Source of the DNA: Molanna angustata
Taxonomy: Eukaryota > Arthropoda > Insecta > Trichoptera > Molannidae
Reading direction: 5' to 3'
NCBI GenBank assembly: GCA_963576475.1
Contig: OY754964.1
Location: forward strand, 3,176,501 to 3,240,500
Length of the DNA stretch: 64,000 nucleotides
The notes under the pieces: generated by a model
Databases searched by the model: none
What the model was told of the DNA's origin: nothing
Seen by the model: only the letters and a program-made list of their open reading frames with translations
Position numbers and translations under genes: made by a program
In this document: positions 9,716-21,248 of the stretch, piece by piece
Layout: each line of letters begins with the position of its first letter
Position numbering within the stretch: the stretch's first letter is position 1

Positions 9716-10289
9716 GAATTTTTTTATGTAAGCATTATAATGAGTTTTGCCACATAGAAATATTACATACAATCTCACGCAATATTGCCGATGAGCCGTC
9801 AGGAAAATCTCATTATATGCAATTTTGTGTTTTTTTCTTTCCCTATGAGTTTTTGTCAAATTTGAACATTAAATATAGTTAGATTAGGCTACTTTTTATG
9901 CATGTTGAAAAATTCATGACAATCTATAAATAATTAAAGGAGTTATGAGAGTTTATATTGCCAAAAAACATTGACAGCCATTATCTCGAAAACATGTTTC
10001 TCGCAGTAAGTGACTTTTTCCAGTCAGCAGACGAAATACAAAACATATTAATGAAGAAATATGTGATAAGTAAACAAGTACATTAAACAAAACTTGTTTT
10101 TTGGAGTTCGTTACAAAATAGGAACATTTACAAAACTTATTAATGGAGATATATTAACAAAGTGAAAGAATCCAATGTTTTAAAATGTTTTAGTCATCCA
10201 TGTATTTTTATATGTACTGTTAAATAGATAAAATAACTTATTCGTCGAATTGCCACTGTGACTACAAAATAACGAAAATACTTGTTGAT

Positions 10290-10585
10290 ACAGACGCTTG
10301 CCGTATGTAAATGCAATATTTTTAATAAAATATAAGGCGTAGTTAAACATATTTTTTTTAAATTAAAGACAAAAATATCTAGAACAATATGATGTGACGT
10401 TGCATTAATGCTTCAGGTTTAGTAAATAAACCTAAAAAATATTAATATTCCATTCAGCGCCATTGCGATATAAAAGTTTTTTTGGTTTATTAACTTAAAC
10501 CGATGATTTAATGCAACGTTACATCGTATTTTTCCAGATATTTTGATCTTTGAAAAAATCGGTACGATGGCAGCAGTCACCCATT
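10290..10585. mobile_element. Long-TIR element (family E), partial copy
   Basis: Inverted segments GACGTTGCATTAATGCTTCA (10397) and GATTTAATGCAACGTTACAT (10506) flank a centre with CCATTCAGCGCCATTGCG. The right end, GATGGCAGCAGTCACCC, matches the terminus of the complete copy at 52235-52916. The left arm is shortened. No coding capacity. Confidence 0.7.
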
Positions 10586-10599
10586 TAACTATATAATGA

Positions 10600-11650
10600 A
10601 AAAATGAAATAATTGTTTATATGGTACTATAGATTAGGTTACTAATTGTAGTACATAGTTTATAGGTCTATTTAAATAAATAAAAATAAACAAAAATGAT
10701 ATATACATTTTTTTTTTCAATTTAGAATTCAAATATTATTTAATAAATATATGTAGGTATGTGCAGCCAATGGCAAATCGTCAGAATATTTTGAAGAAAC
10801 ATTTACCTACTATGTTAGAGAAAATATCTTAAAATATGAATCGTTATTTTGACAGTTTAAAATAAAATTGGATAGGTACTTACGGGTACCTGCAATATAA
10901 TATTTTTCTCGGAAATGTGACATTTTGACATTCCTAATTTTACGAATCTCGACCCGCCTTTCCAACAGACTCTGCAATATTTATGTTATATGTACCTGCT
11001 CTCCAAGACTTTTCGAAAATAATCTCAGAACAACGAGAGAAAAACACTTCGAGTCGTAGGGGGCTGCGATCCCTCTGATCAATATTAAATTGCGAGTGGA
11101 TGGGAACAGTCCACAATGACGTAGGAGTGAGGGAGACAGGTAACGAAGGGAATCAGCTTACGTCTATCAGATGTTCAGGATCGTGGAGAGTTCATTAGCC
11201 AGATCTCAAGTGCGAACAGGGGAAAAAGTCTATTCACCTGGTGAAGATTGGTATTTCACAATCTCTCCGTGAATGGACTCGCGTAATGATAATAAATTAG
11301 GAAGAATGTCTTATTAATAAATAAAACGAAACAAAAGGGTACTCTAATAAATTTAAGACAGTTTGATAATTAATTAAGGAGGCCTTACAAATTTATTATA
11401 TCGATGATAAGATCTTTATTAAATTAAAAATCCCGAGTATTTTTGTATCGTAGCTTAATTATTAAAGATTTTCCATGAGCCTTGATGATAATTCAAGTTC
11501 AATATATTTTTTTTAAATGTGATTATTACTATTGGAAGGTCGATTACCTACGTAAACCTTAGTCGTACAACTGTGGATTGGTTCAAGAGAATTTATTTTT
11601 CTTCATGAATCGACAGTATTAATCATAGTATAATATGAGTGAATAATTGT
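10600..11650. other. Gene-free stretch with an unidentified GC-richer segment
   Basis: 10920-11300 is noticeably less AT-rich than its surroundings (for example gtcgtagggggctgcgatcc) but every frame carries stops and no family is recognisable. The rest is AT-rich. Confidence 0.3.
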
Positions 11651-11679
11651 ATACAGTAGTAGACTTTTAGGGGACCCAT

Positions 11680-11785
11680 ACCTAGACGACCCATACCATG
11701 AAGTGTCCTGGGAGATAATGTACCAGGAGAGCCTACCCTGGCAAAGATGGGAGTGGGCAAAGAAGAAGAAGAAGAAGAAGGCCTT
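11680..11785 (+). mobile_element. RTE-2 LINE 3' tail
   Basis: GGAGAGCCTACCCTGGCAAA, GATGGGAGTGGGCAAAGAA and a (GAA)n tail (11760-11780) match in layout the end of the RTE-2 copies at 18391-19040 and, in reverse, 21428-21509. Only ~100 bp remain. Confidence 0.6.
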
Positions 11786-11925
11786 TGCACATCAGTTATT
11801 GGCGCCATAAATATTGAAATGTATCTACTTATAATTGTGTAACTGTTATAGCTGTTGTATCCAATAAATTATTAAATAAAAAAAATAGAGACAATCGTAG
11901 TTTTCTATGACTAACTAATATATGG

Positions 11926-12163
11926 GTGGTGGCATAATGGTTAACGCTATAGGTTGTAAATCTGCCAAGATCGATTTCATTCATCTATAGCACAAGCATT
12001 AATGCTTAATTTAGGCAATGTATGAGGATGTATACATATGTCCTTGAAACAAGTACATACATATACATCCTTCTAGATTCCCTAAAGTAAGCATAAATGC
12101 TTGTGGTATAGGTGAACGAAATCGGTTGTGGCAAGATTCGAACTCACGACTACTCTGCCACCA
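11926..12163. repeat. Two SINE-C copies, tail to tail
   Basis: A plus-strand copy (11926-12045: GGTGGTGGCATAATGGTTAA, body CATTCATCTATAGCACAAGC, tail GGATGTATACATATGTCCTT) meets a minus-strand copy (12045-12163: tail CAAGTACATACATATACATC, body GGTGAACGAAATCGG, box B reverse TTCGAACTCACGACT). The pair forms an imperfect inverted repeat. Confidence 0.75.
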
Positions 12164-12164
12164 T

Positions 12165-14795
12165 TTGTCTGTCTGCCTGTCTGAACTGGAATTTTGCGAT
12201 TGATTTCTAACTAACCGAATTCAGATTTTGTGTATTACCGATGACAATGCATGTTAAAACTGTGTTCAGCTCGTTTCATTAGATATTGTGATAAAATTGA
12301 ACAATTATGTATTTCATACAAAGTAATGTAATCGTTTCCGGCTGAGCAAACATTAGTAAAACTTGAATTTTATTCTTTTTTAATGTAAAAACAGCTAAAA
12401 TCAACAACAAATTTCTGAACATATTTTAATTGACAACTAAAATTAATTAATGACGCTAGTGAAAAAGCGATCACAAACTTAACATGTGAAGAAAACTTTG
12501 AAAAAGGGCCCTTAATTTTTTGGGTATCACTAGACATTGTTTTATAGATAGAATTAACGAGATAAGTATATATGAAGATAATTAAAGACAGAAAGGAAAA
12601 TTTTTTAAGACTGAAAGAAAAATGTAACGTTTGGTTCTCTACTCCATGAGGGACATTGCATGATGGTATAGATGGACGTCCTTTTTTCAGATTATCAAAG
12701 TCAATTGAATATGTAACTCATGACGTAATATGATTGTTTAGTATGTAAATTATTTCAATGATAACTTGTATGCATGTGTGTGTGTGTGTTTGTTGTTGTT
12801 ATGTTTGTATAAAATCAATTTGAGTAAAAACGCGTAGATATTATATATAATATAAGAGAATCAATCAAGAATATTACAAAAACAGCAAAGAAAAATTATT
12901 CTATTGTAAGTCCATTACTTTCAATTCACTGATTTGATTCAAAGATCAAAAACATCAAAGCATTGAGCCTGGGGGTATACATTATAAAAGTATTGAATTG
13001 AAACAATATTTATTCAAACTAGGTATATAGGTATGTATTTTGTATATTGAAATATTTTTTAAATAAAATATTTTGTTAAATATTAGAAACACTTTAAATA
13101 TATCTACCTAAGCACTCTCTTTTGAGACTGATTAAATGACACATCCTCACTTCTTTAATTTTGTGGCATTCCACTCAATTATTAGGATGATTTCTGCCAG
13201 CATACATTTTTTTAAATTATTTTGAAAGGTTATATAGCATTAGAGATTTAATCCATTAAGGCGAAGAAATTTCGCTATGTGAAAATAGGTATGCAGGAAA
13301 TTTAATGACAGATGATGTGACATATTGATTGGTAGTAGATTATTTTGAGTACGAGAGAACAAATTATGTTCGGTGTGAACGTTGTGACAGGAAATTTTTT
13401 TAACTTGGGTATTTCTTAAAATTTTGCAAAAAATGTGTATGACAACAATTGGCGCATACAACGATGCGACAAGCTAACAAAAGCGCATTAAAAAATCAAA
13501 TTTACATTTGATTTTAGTTTTTTTGTTATTTGAATATTTCTTCTCGTTGCAAATTGTTTTATAAAATTAAAAAAAAATGTAGAGCAAATGTAGGGATGTA
13601 ACAGCATTTAGCAGATCAAAGACAATAATATTACTGAAACTACGCAAAACATCATAAAGTTTTGTTTAAAAATAGCTTCTTTAAACAAGTCAGCAAAAAA
13701 TCATATACCTAACTCTTGTTTAAAAAGAGCTTTTGTTAAATTGTAGTTATTAATGTTTTGAATAATAAAAAAATATATAATTCTTTAGAAAAATATATTA
13801 ATCCACTAAATACTTGGGTAGGTAGGTACCTAAATCCTTTTTCGAGACGCGTAGGAGTTGAATAAATTAATTTAAAAGTGCTTACATTAGCCGCTTCAAG
13901 GGTGAACTAAGTTGCCGATGGGGAAATTAAACTAGGCGTCTTAATTGCTGAGGTACTATCTACATACTAGAGCAGGTGACATCTTGTCGACTATCAATTC
14001 ACTGCAGACATCAAACTTTTACACTAAATTACTTAACAGAGACCAAGAGAATACTAATTTATTTCGAACTATTACCAAGAATGTAGTTTAACAAAAACAA
14101 ATAAAATCAAGACGTTTAAGAGACTTTATTAGGAAAACTAAGCATTTTGCTTGTACAAAGCAAAGAGCGTGGACGAGGAGGCGAGTAAGTAACCTGCTAT
14201 CTGGGGTATGGGGATTAATTACTCAAAAAAATGTTGTGAGCAAGTCAACTACAAATCGAGATCTGATATTCCACCTGTTAATATAAGGACAGTCACTTAC
14301 ATACTTGAGGCGTATCTTTCTATCTTCACAGGAACAGCTCCGACGCTCAATATCCTTGCTCATAGGGGGTATGATCGTTAACAAGATAGTATCCGCAAGT
14401 ACACCAAATAACGTGTATATATGTATATTGAAAAAGATAAACGCAGCACACAAAAATACGTGATTTGTTTTTTTTTATTTGTTAGTTTCGAGAAACACGC
14501 AGGAGAGTCCAAAATCTTAACAGCTGAAGTGGGCCAACGAGCTGAAGTTGGTGGCACAAAGTCGATCGTAAAACTGCATAGATCTGCCATCTGTGTGTGT
14601 TCGGACGTCAAAACAAATCACAAATAAGTGACCGTCCATTCCACAGATGACAGATCTCGATTATATAGTCGACTTGTTTATTTCATTTTATTTTTTTTTT
14701 TTATTTTAATGAACTTTACAGCTTTACGTAAAATAATATCAATTTTACTAAGTTTAGTTTGTCGATCGACAATTCTTGATAGAACTCCATTGTAC
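12165..14795. other. Gene-free stretch
   Basis: AT-rich, no recognised coding region. Noted: a 40-bp RTE-1 tail remnant at 12628-12672 (GGTTCTCTACTCCATGAGGG, GCATGATGGTAT); a short (TG)n at 12775-12790; 13285-13400 resembles 22138-22240 (AGGAAATTTAATGACAG, GATGTGACATATTGATTG) and is a repeat of unknown class; 14490-14640 is less AT-rich and open on both strands but unrecognised. Confidence 0.4.
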
Positions 14796-14854
14796 GTTAA
14801 TATGTTATAAAAAAATATAAAAATACTTGGTTATAGTTCTATTGTTTTTATTAG

Positions 14855-14895
14855 ATTATTGACGCGTTTCGTGCAAAGCACATCGTCAGAATAAT
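14855..14895 (-). ncRNA. Hammerhead ribozyme motif, mirror copy
   Basis: Because the arm is an exact inverted copy, the same core lies here on the minus strand: GAAA at 14870-14867, predicted cleavage after 14861. Both strands can therefore encode a motif if transcribed. Confidence 0.72.
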
Positions 14896-14973
14896 GCTCT
14901 ACAAGACTGAGACTAGTGGTTATATACAAAATTACATGACAGGTGTATAAAAAAACCAACATTTTTATAGAGC

Positions 14974-15014
14974 ATTATTCTGACGATGTGCTTTGCACGA
15001 AACGCGTCAATAAT
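14974..15014 (+). ncRNA. Hammerhead ribozyme motif, minimal helix III
   Basis: Core C-U-G-A-C-G-A at 14980-14986; extra U 14987; helix II GUGC (14988-14991)/UUU/GCAC (14995-14998); GAAA 14999-15002; helix III reduced to A15002-U15007 and C15003-G15006 with a two-base loop; predicted cleavage after C15008. Helix I is AUUAUU (14974-14979) with AAUAAU (15009-15014), a perfect 6-bp match. All conserved core positions fit CUGANGA...GAAA...UH. Such minimal helix III hammerheads are known from Penelope-like elements. Confidence 0.75.
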
Positions 15015-15372
15015 CTAATAAAAACAATAGAACTATAACCAAGTATTTTTATATTTTTTTATAACATATTAAATATCAATTTTAAATTGATTCATTGCGC
15101 CCATAACAAACATATTTCTTAGTATTATGAATATTTTATTTGAGTTAATTAAAAACAAAAAAAAACTATTGAACCTACATATATGTAGCATTGCAAGAGG
15201 GTTAATAATATAGGGAAGGGTCTAGGAGGGGAAAATAAGAGGGGATTTGCTACCTTTTGGAGAAATAAGTTATCGAGTTAGTCGAAAGACTAGTCCCAAC
15301 GCAGGCATACCCAAAATGCAGTTAAAATTTCACCATCTGCATCAAACATTTTATGTATCTATAGAGACTAGA

Positions 15373-15594
15373 TTAAATATCAAGCCTAGGGTCACTCATA
15401 CAGTTTTTATTGTAACAATAATATGCTCTATTCACACATGAACTACGTGAGTAATTAGTCCTAGGTGTGTCGATGTAAAACAAAGATGAGTTCCTGCCCA
15501 TTCTCCGAGGACAATAAAAAGGAAGCAGCTGCAATAGACTCGGACTATCTATTCCACCATTAACTATCTTGTGCAAGTAACATAAGTCACCCAC
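15373..15594 (-). pseudogene. LINE reverse transcriptase C-terminal fragment (CR1/Kiri-like)
   Basis: A minus-strand open frame of about 70 codons reads LHKIVNGGIDSPSLLQLLPF, CPRRMGRNSSLFYID and PRTNYSRSSCVNRAYYCYN. The pattern 'ING.IDSP.LL..I.F.VPRR..RN...FY....RTNY...SP..R' is the usual C-terminal tail of insect LINE polymerases. No catalytic residues are included; both the upstream RT and the 3' end are missing. Confidence 0.75.
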
Positions 15595-15599
15595 AAGTT

Positions 15600-16725
15600 G
15601 TTGTTAATTATTATATAAAATTAAATAAAAATAACACAATATTAACCAGAGTGAATTTAAAACCCGTAACCGGATAGTAATGACTTAAAGAATAAAGAAA
15701 AGAAAAAATTTTCAGTTTATCAAAGAGATACTGGAGAATGTCTGACTATTCATTAACTGTTGAGAGGTTTGTTGAACTTATCTGAGATACAAAAAAAAAA
15801 ACAAAAACTTTGTATAAGTTTTGATCGAAGACTTCTTCTTTAAAGAACAATTCTTTCTCACTTTGTTAGAGTAGATAAAAAACGAAATAATATTCTGAAG
15901 TATAAAGAAGTCACCATATTTTACGGAGACGTCCGAAAGTATTACATTCTCATTTACATAGTAGACGTGGAGAGTGGGGTGCAAGACACATTGCTGAAGT
16001 TTTCTTCGTGATTCCGCTGTAAGCTTCTTGTAGATTGTTGCCCTCATTATGCATTTAAGGGCGTTCAAAAGAGGGATAAATTCTACACCCTAGACATTTA
16101 AAAATTAACATAGACTTAATTTTATTGAAATTTTTATTTAAAATAGGTAGGTAGGTAACTATAATGCCTAATTTGATATGGTCTCAAGTCTGTACTCGAA
16201 CGTGTCAATAATAATATAAGAAAAACCAACCCCTAACTCTACACTTAAGGTAATTTAGCCAACAATTTATTTGTATAAGATTGATAGTCGTAATATCCAT
16301 TTACTTTCTCTACTGTATAATTTAATTAACAACACAAATTTACCACAATATCTCAAGAATTTATTGTTTTATTGTATAGTTTTTAATTTTTTTTTATGAT
16401 AATTATTATTTTTTCTTTTTTTCGAAGTGCGTATATTGTTTTTGTATATTTTAATGATTTTTATATCTCAATATGTATACCTGAGTACCGATATCTTTTA
16501 TCTTAAATTGTAATTTTTTTCCACTTACTTAATATTATTTTTTATATTTACTATTTTTGTAATAGTACCTTTTTTTTCTTTTTAAATTTGTTTATGATAT
16601 TTTTCTTTTTTTCTTTTGTAATTCAATGCTGTGTACCTACTTCATTATTGTTCATGTGTGTATAAGGCAATTTTCCGTAAATAAATAAATAAATAAATTA
16701 AAATAAAATAAATAAAGAATAAGGT
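15600..16725. other. Gene-free stretch
   Basis: AT-rich, no recognised gene. 16100-16680 is T-rich and ends in (AAAT)n at 16678-16720, which may be the tail of an unrecognised retroposon. Confidence 0.35.
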
Positions 16726-16729
16726 TATT

Positions 16730-17122
16730 TTCTTGTCAAATCACGGTCTGCCTCTTCGATCTGCTGAACGTACCACACTAGCTATTCCCATTCATTCTAC
16801 TGATTTTTTCAGTTCCTATGACTTTGGAACACTTTGAGTAATGATATTACGACGTCTCAATCGATTCAACTTTTTAAAATGAAACTAAAGCTGTTTTACC
16901 TGTCTAATAATTCTTAACTGACACCCCATATCTATCCTACCTCCCCTCCCTCTACCTCTATTTCCTTCCTTCCTTTGTTGCTGTGAATTTACTCTAAATA
17001 TTCTTGTTATAAATTTAATGTACACACCAATTTACTATTTATGACCTCACGAAGAAATTGCCTTGTGGCAATAAACCCGCCATTGTACACATTATAATGT
17101 GCATGAAGTTAAAAAAAAAAAT
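16730..17122 (+). mobile_element. LINE 3' end (family of 17590-18110), decayed, A-tail
   Basis: TCGATCTGCTGAACGTACC and CTTTGGAACACTTTGAGTAA correspond to the RPLRSAERA and LWNSLS segments of the copy at 17845-18090, with frameshifts and stops. The 3' UTR contains GGCAATAAACCCGCC and ends in a run of A at 17111-17122. It is in the opposite orientation to the neighbouring copy. Confidence 0.7.
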
Positions 17123-17589
17123 AATCCCTTATTGCATATCTATGTATGGTGCCCATTACAGTTGTAGGTATATTGTGAAATTATTTTTTTCTTCGCGTTC
17201 AAGCGGAGAATTTTGTAAATAAGAATTGTACGTTTATATTCGAATGGGTTTATATTTGTAGGTACTTACCGCACGTTTCATTCATGATGTTTTTATATGT
17301 ATGTATGAAGTACTATGAAATTTCATATCTTGTATATCTACGTGATATGGCTTAGCATTTACCTACTCAAAATATTTTGCCACCAGCAAAACATGTTACA
17401 TTGAGATTATACAAAAAAAAATGATAAGATAGTAACATTATTTAAATATTTCGATAGATCTAATAATGTGACTTTTTATGATCGCAATTTCAGTGCTAAA
17501 GACACGTGGTTTTTTTTTCCTATCGGGAGTCAAATAAATTTTAGGACAAAATTTTAACATCTCAATAAAGACGCAGTTGGAATATTTAT

Positions 17590-18110
17590 GTATTTATTTG
17601 AATCTTCTTGTACATATAATTAGTACACTGGCAGGCTTATTGCCTAATGGCAATTTCTTCCAAGTAACCAGAGTAAATGTTTAGTATACAAAACAATGTG
17701 TACTATGGCAATAAGTTATCACATCACATTACAAAATAAATAAATACAGCAAAAGAAAAAAAACAAATAAAATAGCATAAAAGAACAATTCATAGCAATG
17801 ATAGGAAAATTAAAGGATAAAGGGAAGGAAGAGGAGAGGAAGTTGTAATCAGGTATTGTCAGATAAATATTTTTGCTTTAGCCTTTTCTTGAAGATGTTT
17901 AATGAGAAAGACGACGTAATATCAGGACTTAGGCTATTTCATAGCCTAGCTGAATGTACTTCGAATGAAGAGCTAAAAAAATCAGAACTATGAATAGGGA
18001 TAGATAGTAAAGCACGTTCAGCAGATCGAAGTGGACGCCCGTGGCTTGAAAGATAAGTGAATTTATCTTTGAGATACTGAGGTAAATTCAATACTGTAGG
18101 AGAACCAGGA
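17590..18110 (-). pseudogene. LINE reverse transcriptase C-terminus plus 3' UTR
   Basis: On the minus strand: NLPQYLKDKF, TYLSSHGRPLRSAERALL, SIPIHSSDFF, FEVHSARL-stop-NSLSPDI, SLNIFKKRLKQKYLSDN then stop at about 17845. The one internal stop is TGG to TGA in the conserved LWNSLP motif. The pattern is the tail of CR1/Jockey-type LINE polymerases. Downstream 3' UTR extends to 17590 (with the GGCAATAAGCC signal in reverse). Related copies: 16730-17122 and 28330-28850. Confidence 0.8.
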
Positions 18111-18116
18111 ACTCAA

Positions 18117-18365
18117 GACTCCTACAGAACTTACGACCTGTCATCGGCTAGATTACGTAATCACTTTATGCGCTTGCGCAATGTTCATCAATAATGCCTG
18201 CTTATTAAGTTCCCTGCCAATCCGATTTTCGAAAGCTCTTTGTATGTAAATTATGAGAATCTTTTCGATTCAGAATAAGCTAAAACACCATTGCCATCTA
18301 TGAGATTCTGGTTCTCCTATAATATTCCAACTTCGTCTCTATAGAGATGTTAAAAATATGTCATA
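18117..18365 (-). repeat. Family B repeat copy
   Basis: CCAGGAACTCAAGACTCCTA, TTACGACCTGTCATCGGCTA, CACTTTATGCGCTTGCGCAA and finally, inverted back, CCAACTTCGTCTCTATAGAG. Same family as 35643-36060. It directly abuts the RTE-2 LINE at 18366. Confidence 0.75.
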
Positions 18366-18390
18366 AAAAATATGATATCAGTAAAGTCCA

Positions 18391-19040
18391 GCGACCAACT
18401 GAGCCACACATTATGCGGATTCAGAACGAACCAGTGCCCACAGTCGAATCCTTTAAGTACCTCGGCACAATACTGTCCGCAAAGGGTGGAATGACGACGA
18501 CATTGCGCACCGCTCAAAGTTAAGCTGGATAAAATGGAGGTCTGTCTCTGGTTTGTTGTATGAAAAGAAAATGCCAATAAAAAGAAAGGGTCAGGTATAT
18601 AAAACGGTGGTCAGACCAACAATGACCTACTCATCGGAGTGCTGGCAATTGAAAGACAATCATGTTCAGACTCTTCACACCAACGAGATGAGAATGCTCA
18701 GATGGGCTGGTGGTGTTACAAGGTTGGACAGGGTGAAGAACGTCCATATCCGTGGCAGTTTCAAAGTCGCGCCAATCAGTGAAAAACTGACCGAATATAG
18801 ACTGAGATGGTATGGACACGTTATGAGACTGCCACAGGATAATATGGTAAAAAGAACGATGGACATAGAGGTGGGACCTAGAAGACCAGGTAGACCATTG
18901 ACCGCTTGGATGTCCACAATAACCAGAGATCTTAAGGAGGCAAGGCTTCGTTCGGAGGACAGCAGTACAAGGAGGATGTGGACTAGGAGAGCCGACCCAA
19001 GTAAATGGGACGAACGCTAGGGCGAAGAAAAAGAAGACGT
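18391..19040 (+). pseudogene. RTE-2 LINE reverse transcriptase C-terminus, one frameshift
   Basis: The first part reads PVPTVESFKYLGTILSAKGG; a frameshift near 18490 leads into DDDIAHRS and then a 155-codon open frame to a TAG at 19018-19020. Motifs: WRSVSGLLYEKKMPI, VYKTVVRPTMTYSSECW, EMRMLRWAGGVTRLDRVKN, RLRWYGHVMRL, GRPLTAWMSTITRDL, RRADPSKWDER. This is the conserved C-terminal region of RTE-clade LINEs, downstream of the catalytic core, which is missing (5' truncation at about 18366). A GAAGAA-type tail follows the stop, as is usual for RTE elements. Confidence 0.88.
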
Positions 19041-19139
19041 AAAGTCTGTTTTCTTCTTAATTAAGATAATATAAAAAGAAAAACAAAATTCCTTGAATGA
19101 TCTTGTAGGTATAATTAAATTACGCAACTTACATATATA

Positions 19140-19525
19140 AATTTATTATGATATCGCTCATGAATATAATGAGTACCTAAAGATATATTGAAACACATTG
19201 AATATTCAGATTTCGATAATATTGAAGGCTTGATTAATGTAACATGTGCCTTGATTAATGAAGGCTTGATTAATGTTGGTGTATTAAGACTTTGATCGTA
19301 GGAATATTGTAATATTGATAGGTTTGTAGTCTCTCCATGCGTGGTTAATAAACTCCAATCCTTTGTCGATCATGGCTCAATAGCTAATTAATCAAAATGA
19401 TTTTCCTTCAATGCTCAAATTCAAATGTTTTCGTATTTTCTGGATTATTTATAATATTCAAAATCTCCTCAATACCAACTTCGATTTCAAGTAGGGATTT
19501 TATTGAATATAAAAAAAAAAACACA
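19140..19525. other. Gene-free stretch
   Basis: AT-rich. 19228-19275 holds three imperfect copies of GCTTGATTAATG. Nothing else recognised. Confidence 0.4.
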
Positions 19526-19529
19526 ATAT

Positions 19530-19795
19530 TATTCATATCATCACGGCACACCCCACGATGTAGGGTCACTAGCGACACGTGCGTGGGTGTGCATAACCTC
19601 ATAAAATGAAACACGATACGTGTCTGTATCTCAAACACCAGTCTCGTCTCATCTTAAATGGTAACATTCAAAATGGGTGGTGAAACTCATTGCTGAACTA
19701 TGTGAGATGATATTTTGCCTGTTGCATTTTTGATTACCTGGCTTTTACATGACACCCGAAAACGATGGAATCACTATTCTAAGCCGATGAGTCCC
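19530..19795 (-). repeat. SINE-A copy
   Basis: CATCACGGCACACCCCACGA, ACACCAGTCTCGTCTCA, GGTGGTGAAACTCATTGCTG and CACTATTCTAAGCCGATG match 2370-2650 in order and orientation. The simple-repeat tail is short (TTATTCATATCAT). ~75% similarity by eye. Confidence 0.75.
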
Positions 19796-19889
19796 AAAAA
19801 AACATTTCATAAAACAAATGTCAAACGTATTTTTACACCTGAAATCAGAATTTATGCATGAGTTAAATTAACATTTACAATTTAAAAAC

Positions 19890-20635
19890 AAACAATATAT
19901 TACGCGTTAGCTCAATCGATTATAACACACGGAATGATTGGTTGGGGTGGCGCTGCTAAAATTAATATGGATCCTCTTATTAAAGCACAAAAAGCTTTAA
20001 TTAAGGTTATAATAAAAAAACCATTTACATATCCAACAGTTCAATTGTTTCATGATTTTCCAGTTTTCAACATTCCACAGTTATATATCAAAATGATTTC
20101 TATACATTTTCATAAAGATAAAACAATTCACATTACACCGCAACACAATTACGAGACGACACGCAGGAATTTTCTCATGACTCCAAAGACAAACACGACA
20201 TTCGGACAAAGACATTACTATTATTTAGCTCAAAAAAAATTTAATAAGATAAAAAGTGAAATAACGGACATACAGTTGATGAATAATTTGAAACACAAGA
20301 AAACAATAGAAACATGGATTAGAAACAAGGGCATTATATACTGCGGAAACATGATCAAACTACAATAGTTTATATTTTATTTTTATAATAGGTATATTTT
20401 ATAACAAGTTTTAATTCAATACAAGTTTAATATTTTTCTGTCAGATATAACGCAAAAAAAAAAAAAAATCTGCCACCTCGGTACAGGCTCAGCCTAGTGA
20501 GGTGGTATATACCAAATAATCCTATAAAAAAATGTTTCATATAACTTATTTAAATTGTACTTTTTTGTAATATTGTTTGTAACTATATTGTTATATTTTG
20601 TTTGGTTTCAATAATAAAAAAAAAAAAAAAAAATT
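19890..20635 (+). pseudogene. CR1/Kiri-like LINE 3' end with intact C-terminal frame
   Basis: An open frame running to a TAG at 20366-20368 begins upstream of 19934 (ALAQSIITHGMIGWGG) and continues AKINMDPLIKAQKALIKVI, NIPQLYIKMISIHF, NFLMTPKTNTTFGQRHYYY, TWIRNKGIIYC. The 'YGIIGWGG..K..L..L...QK.I.K.I' and 'P...T..GQR...Y' patterns are the C-terminal tail of CR1/Kiri-type LINE polymerases. The 3' UTR contains CCACCTCGGTACAGGCTCAG, TTTCAATAATAAA and an 18-base A-tail at 20616-20634. The catalytic RT core is absent. The same UTR recurs at 6765-6930. Confidence 0.85.
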
Positions 20636-21098
20636 TAGTAAGGGAAACATATGGAAATAAAGCAGGTACAAAGTTGACGTATTATTTTTTAAGCAGAAGC
20701 TTTATATGAACTAACTTTTGAATATAAAATGAACTGCTGGAATTGTGTTTTGTACTGTAATTTTTGGTTAAAAATATCTGCCCATAATTTTGTGAAAAAA
20801 AAAACAGAAAAAATCTACCATCATAGTAGGACGAACTTTTATATTTCGTTGGTAATATTATACTTATATCACGTTCATAATACCTCACATCCTTGTATCA
20901 AATCCTGATTTATATCTATAATAGTGTTTAAATCTCTCTCGGGAGTTCCTGACTCTTTCGTGTACATACTAAGGTCTACTCGTACGTTTGTCTATTATCT
21001 GAGATATATTTTTCGTTAGTTTCTTTAGCGCTGTGTTGAATTTTAATATAATATATCTTCCACAAACCTTTGCTGTAGTTGCAGCCAGAACGCATAGT

Positions 21099-21200
21099 TG
21101 TATCTGGTGGAGATGTCAAAAATTTCTTATAAAATATCACTGAATCTCGACAAGGAAAAAAAATCAATGTTTGCGTATATGCAGCTATAAAAATATTCGA
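21099..21200 (-). repeat. Family B terminal fragment
   Basis: GGAAAAAAAATCAATGTTTG followed by CGTATATGCAGC resembles 36050-36110, 43315-43370 (reverse) and 45590-45660, the outer segment of family B. Confidence 0.55.
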
Positions 21201-21248
21201 TATTCATACACATTGGTACAAGCAAGTAAACGAACTAAAAATATAATT

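Larger units (their letters stand above)
14797..15072. repeat. Penelope-like inverted repeat with two hammerhead ribozyme cores
   Basis: Two exact 105-base arms (14797-14901 and 14968-15072) enclose a 66-base loop. The ends read TTAATATGTTATAAAA. Each arm contains the signature of Penelope-like element termini: CTGACGA, a GTGC-TTT-GCAC hairpin, GAAACGCGTC. There is no protein-coding region, so this is a non-autonomous or rearranged terminus of a Penelope-like retroelement. Confidence 0.8.

Noticed and set aside
14421..14627. Open frames on both strands at 14.4-14.6 kb
   Set aside because: Neither translation is recognisable; the overlap of open frames on both strands points to chance or an unknown repeat.
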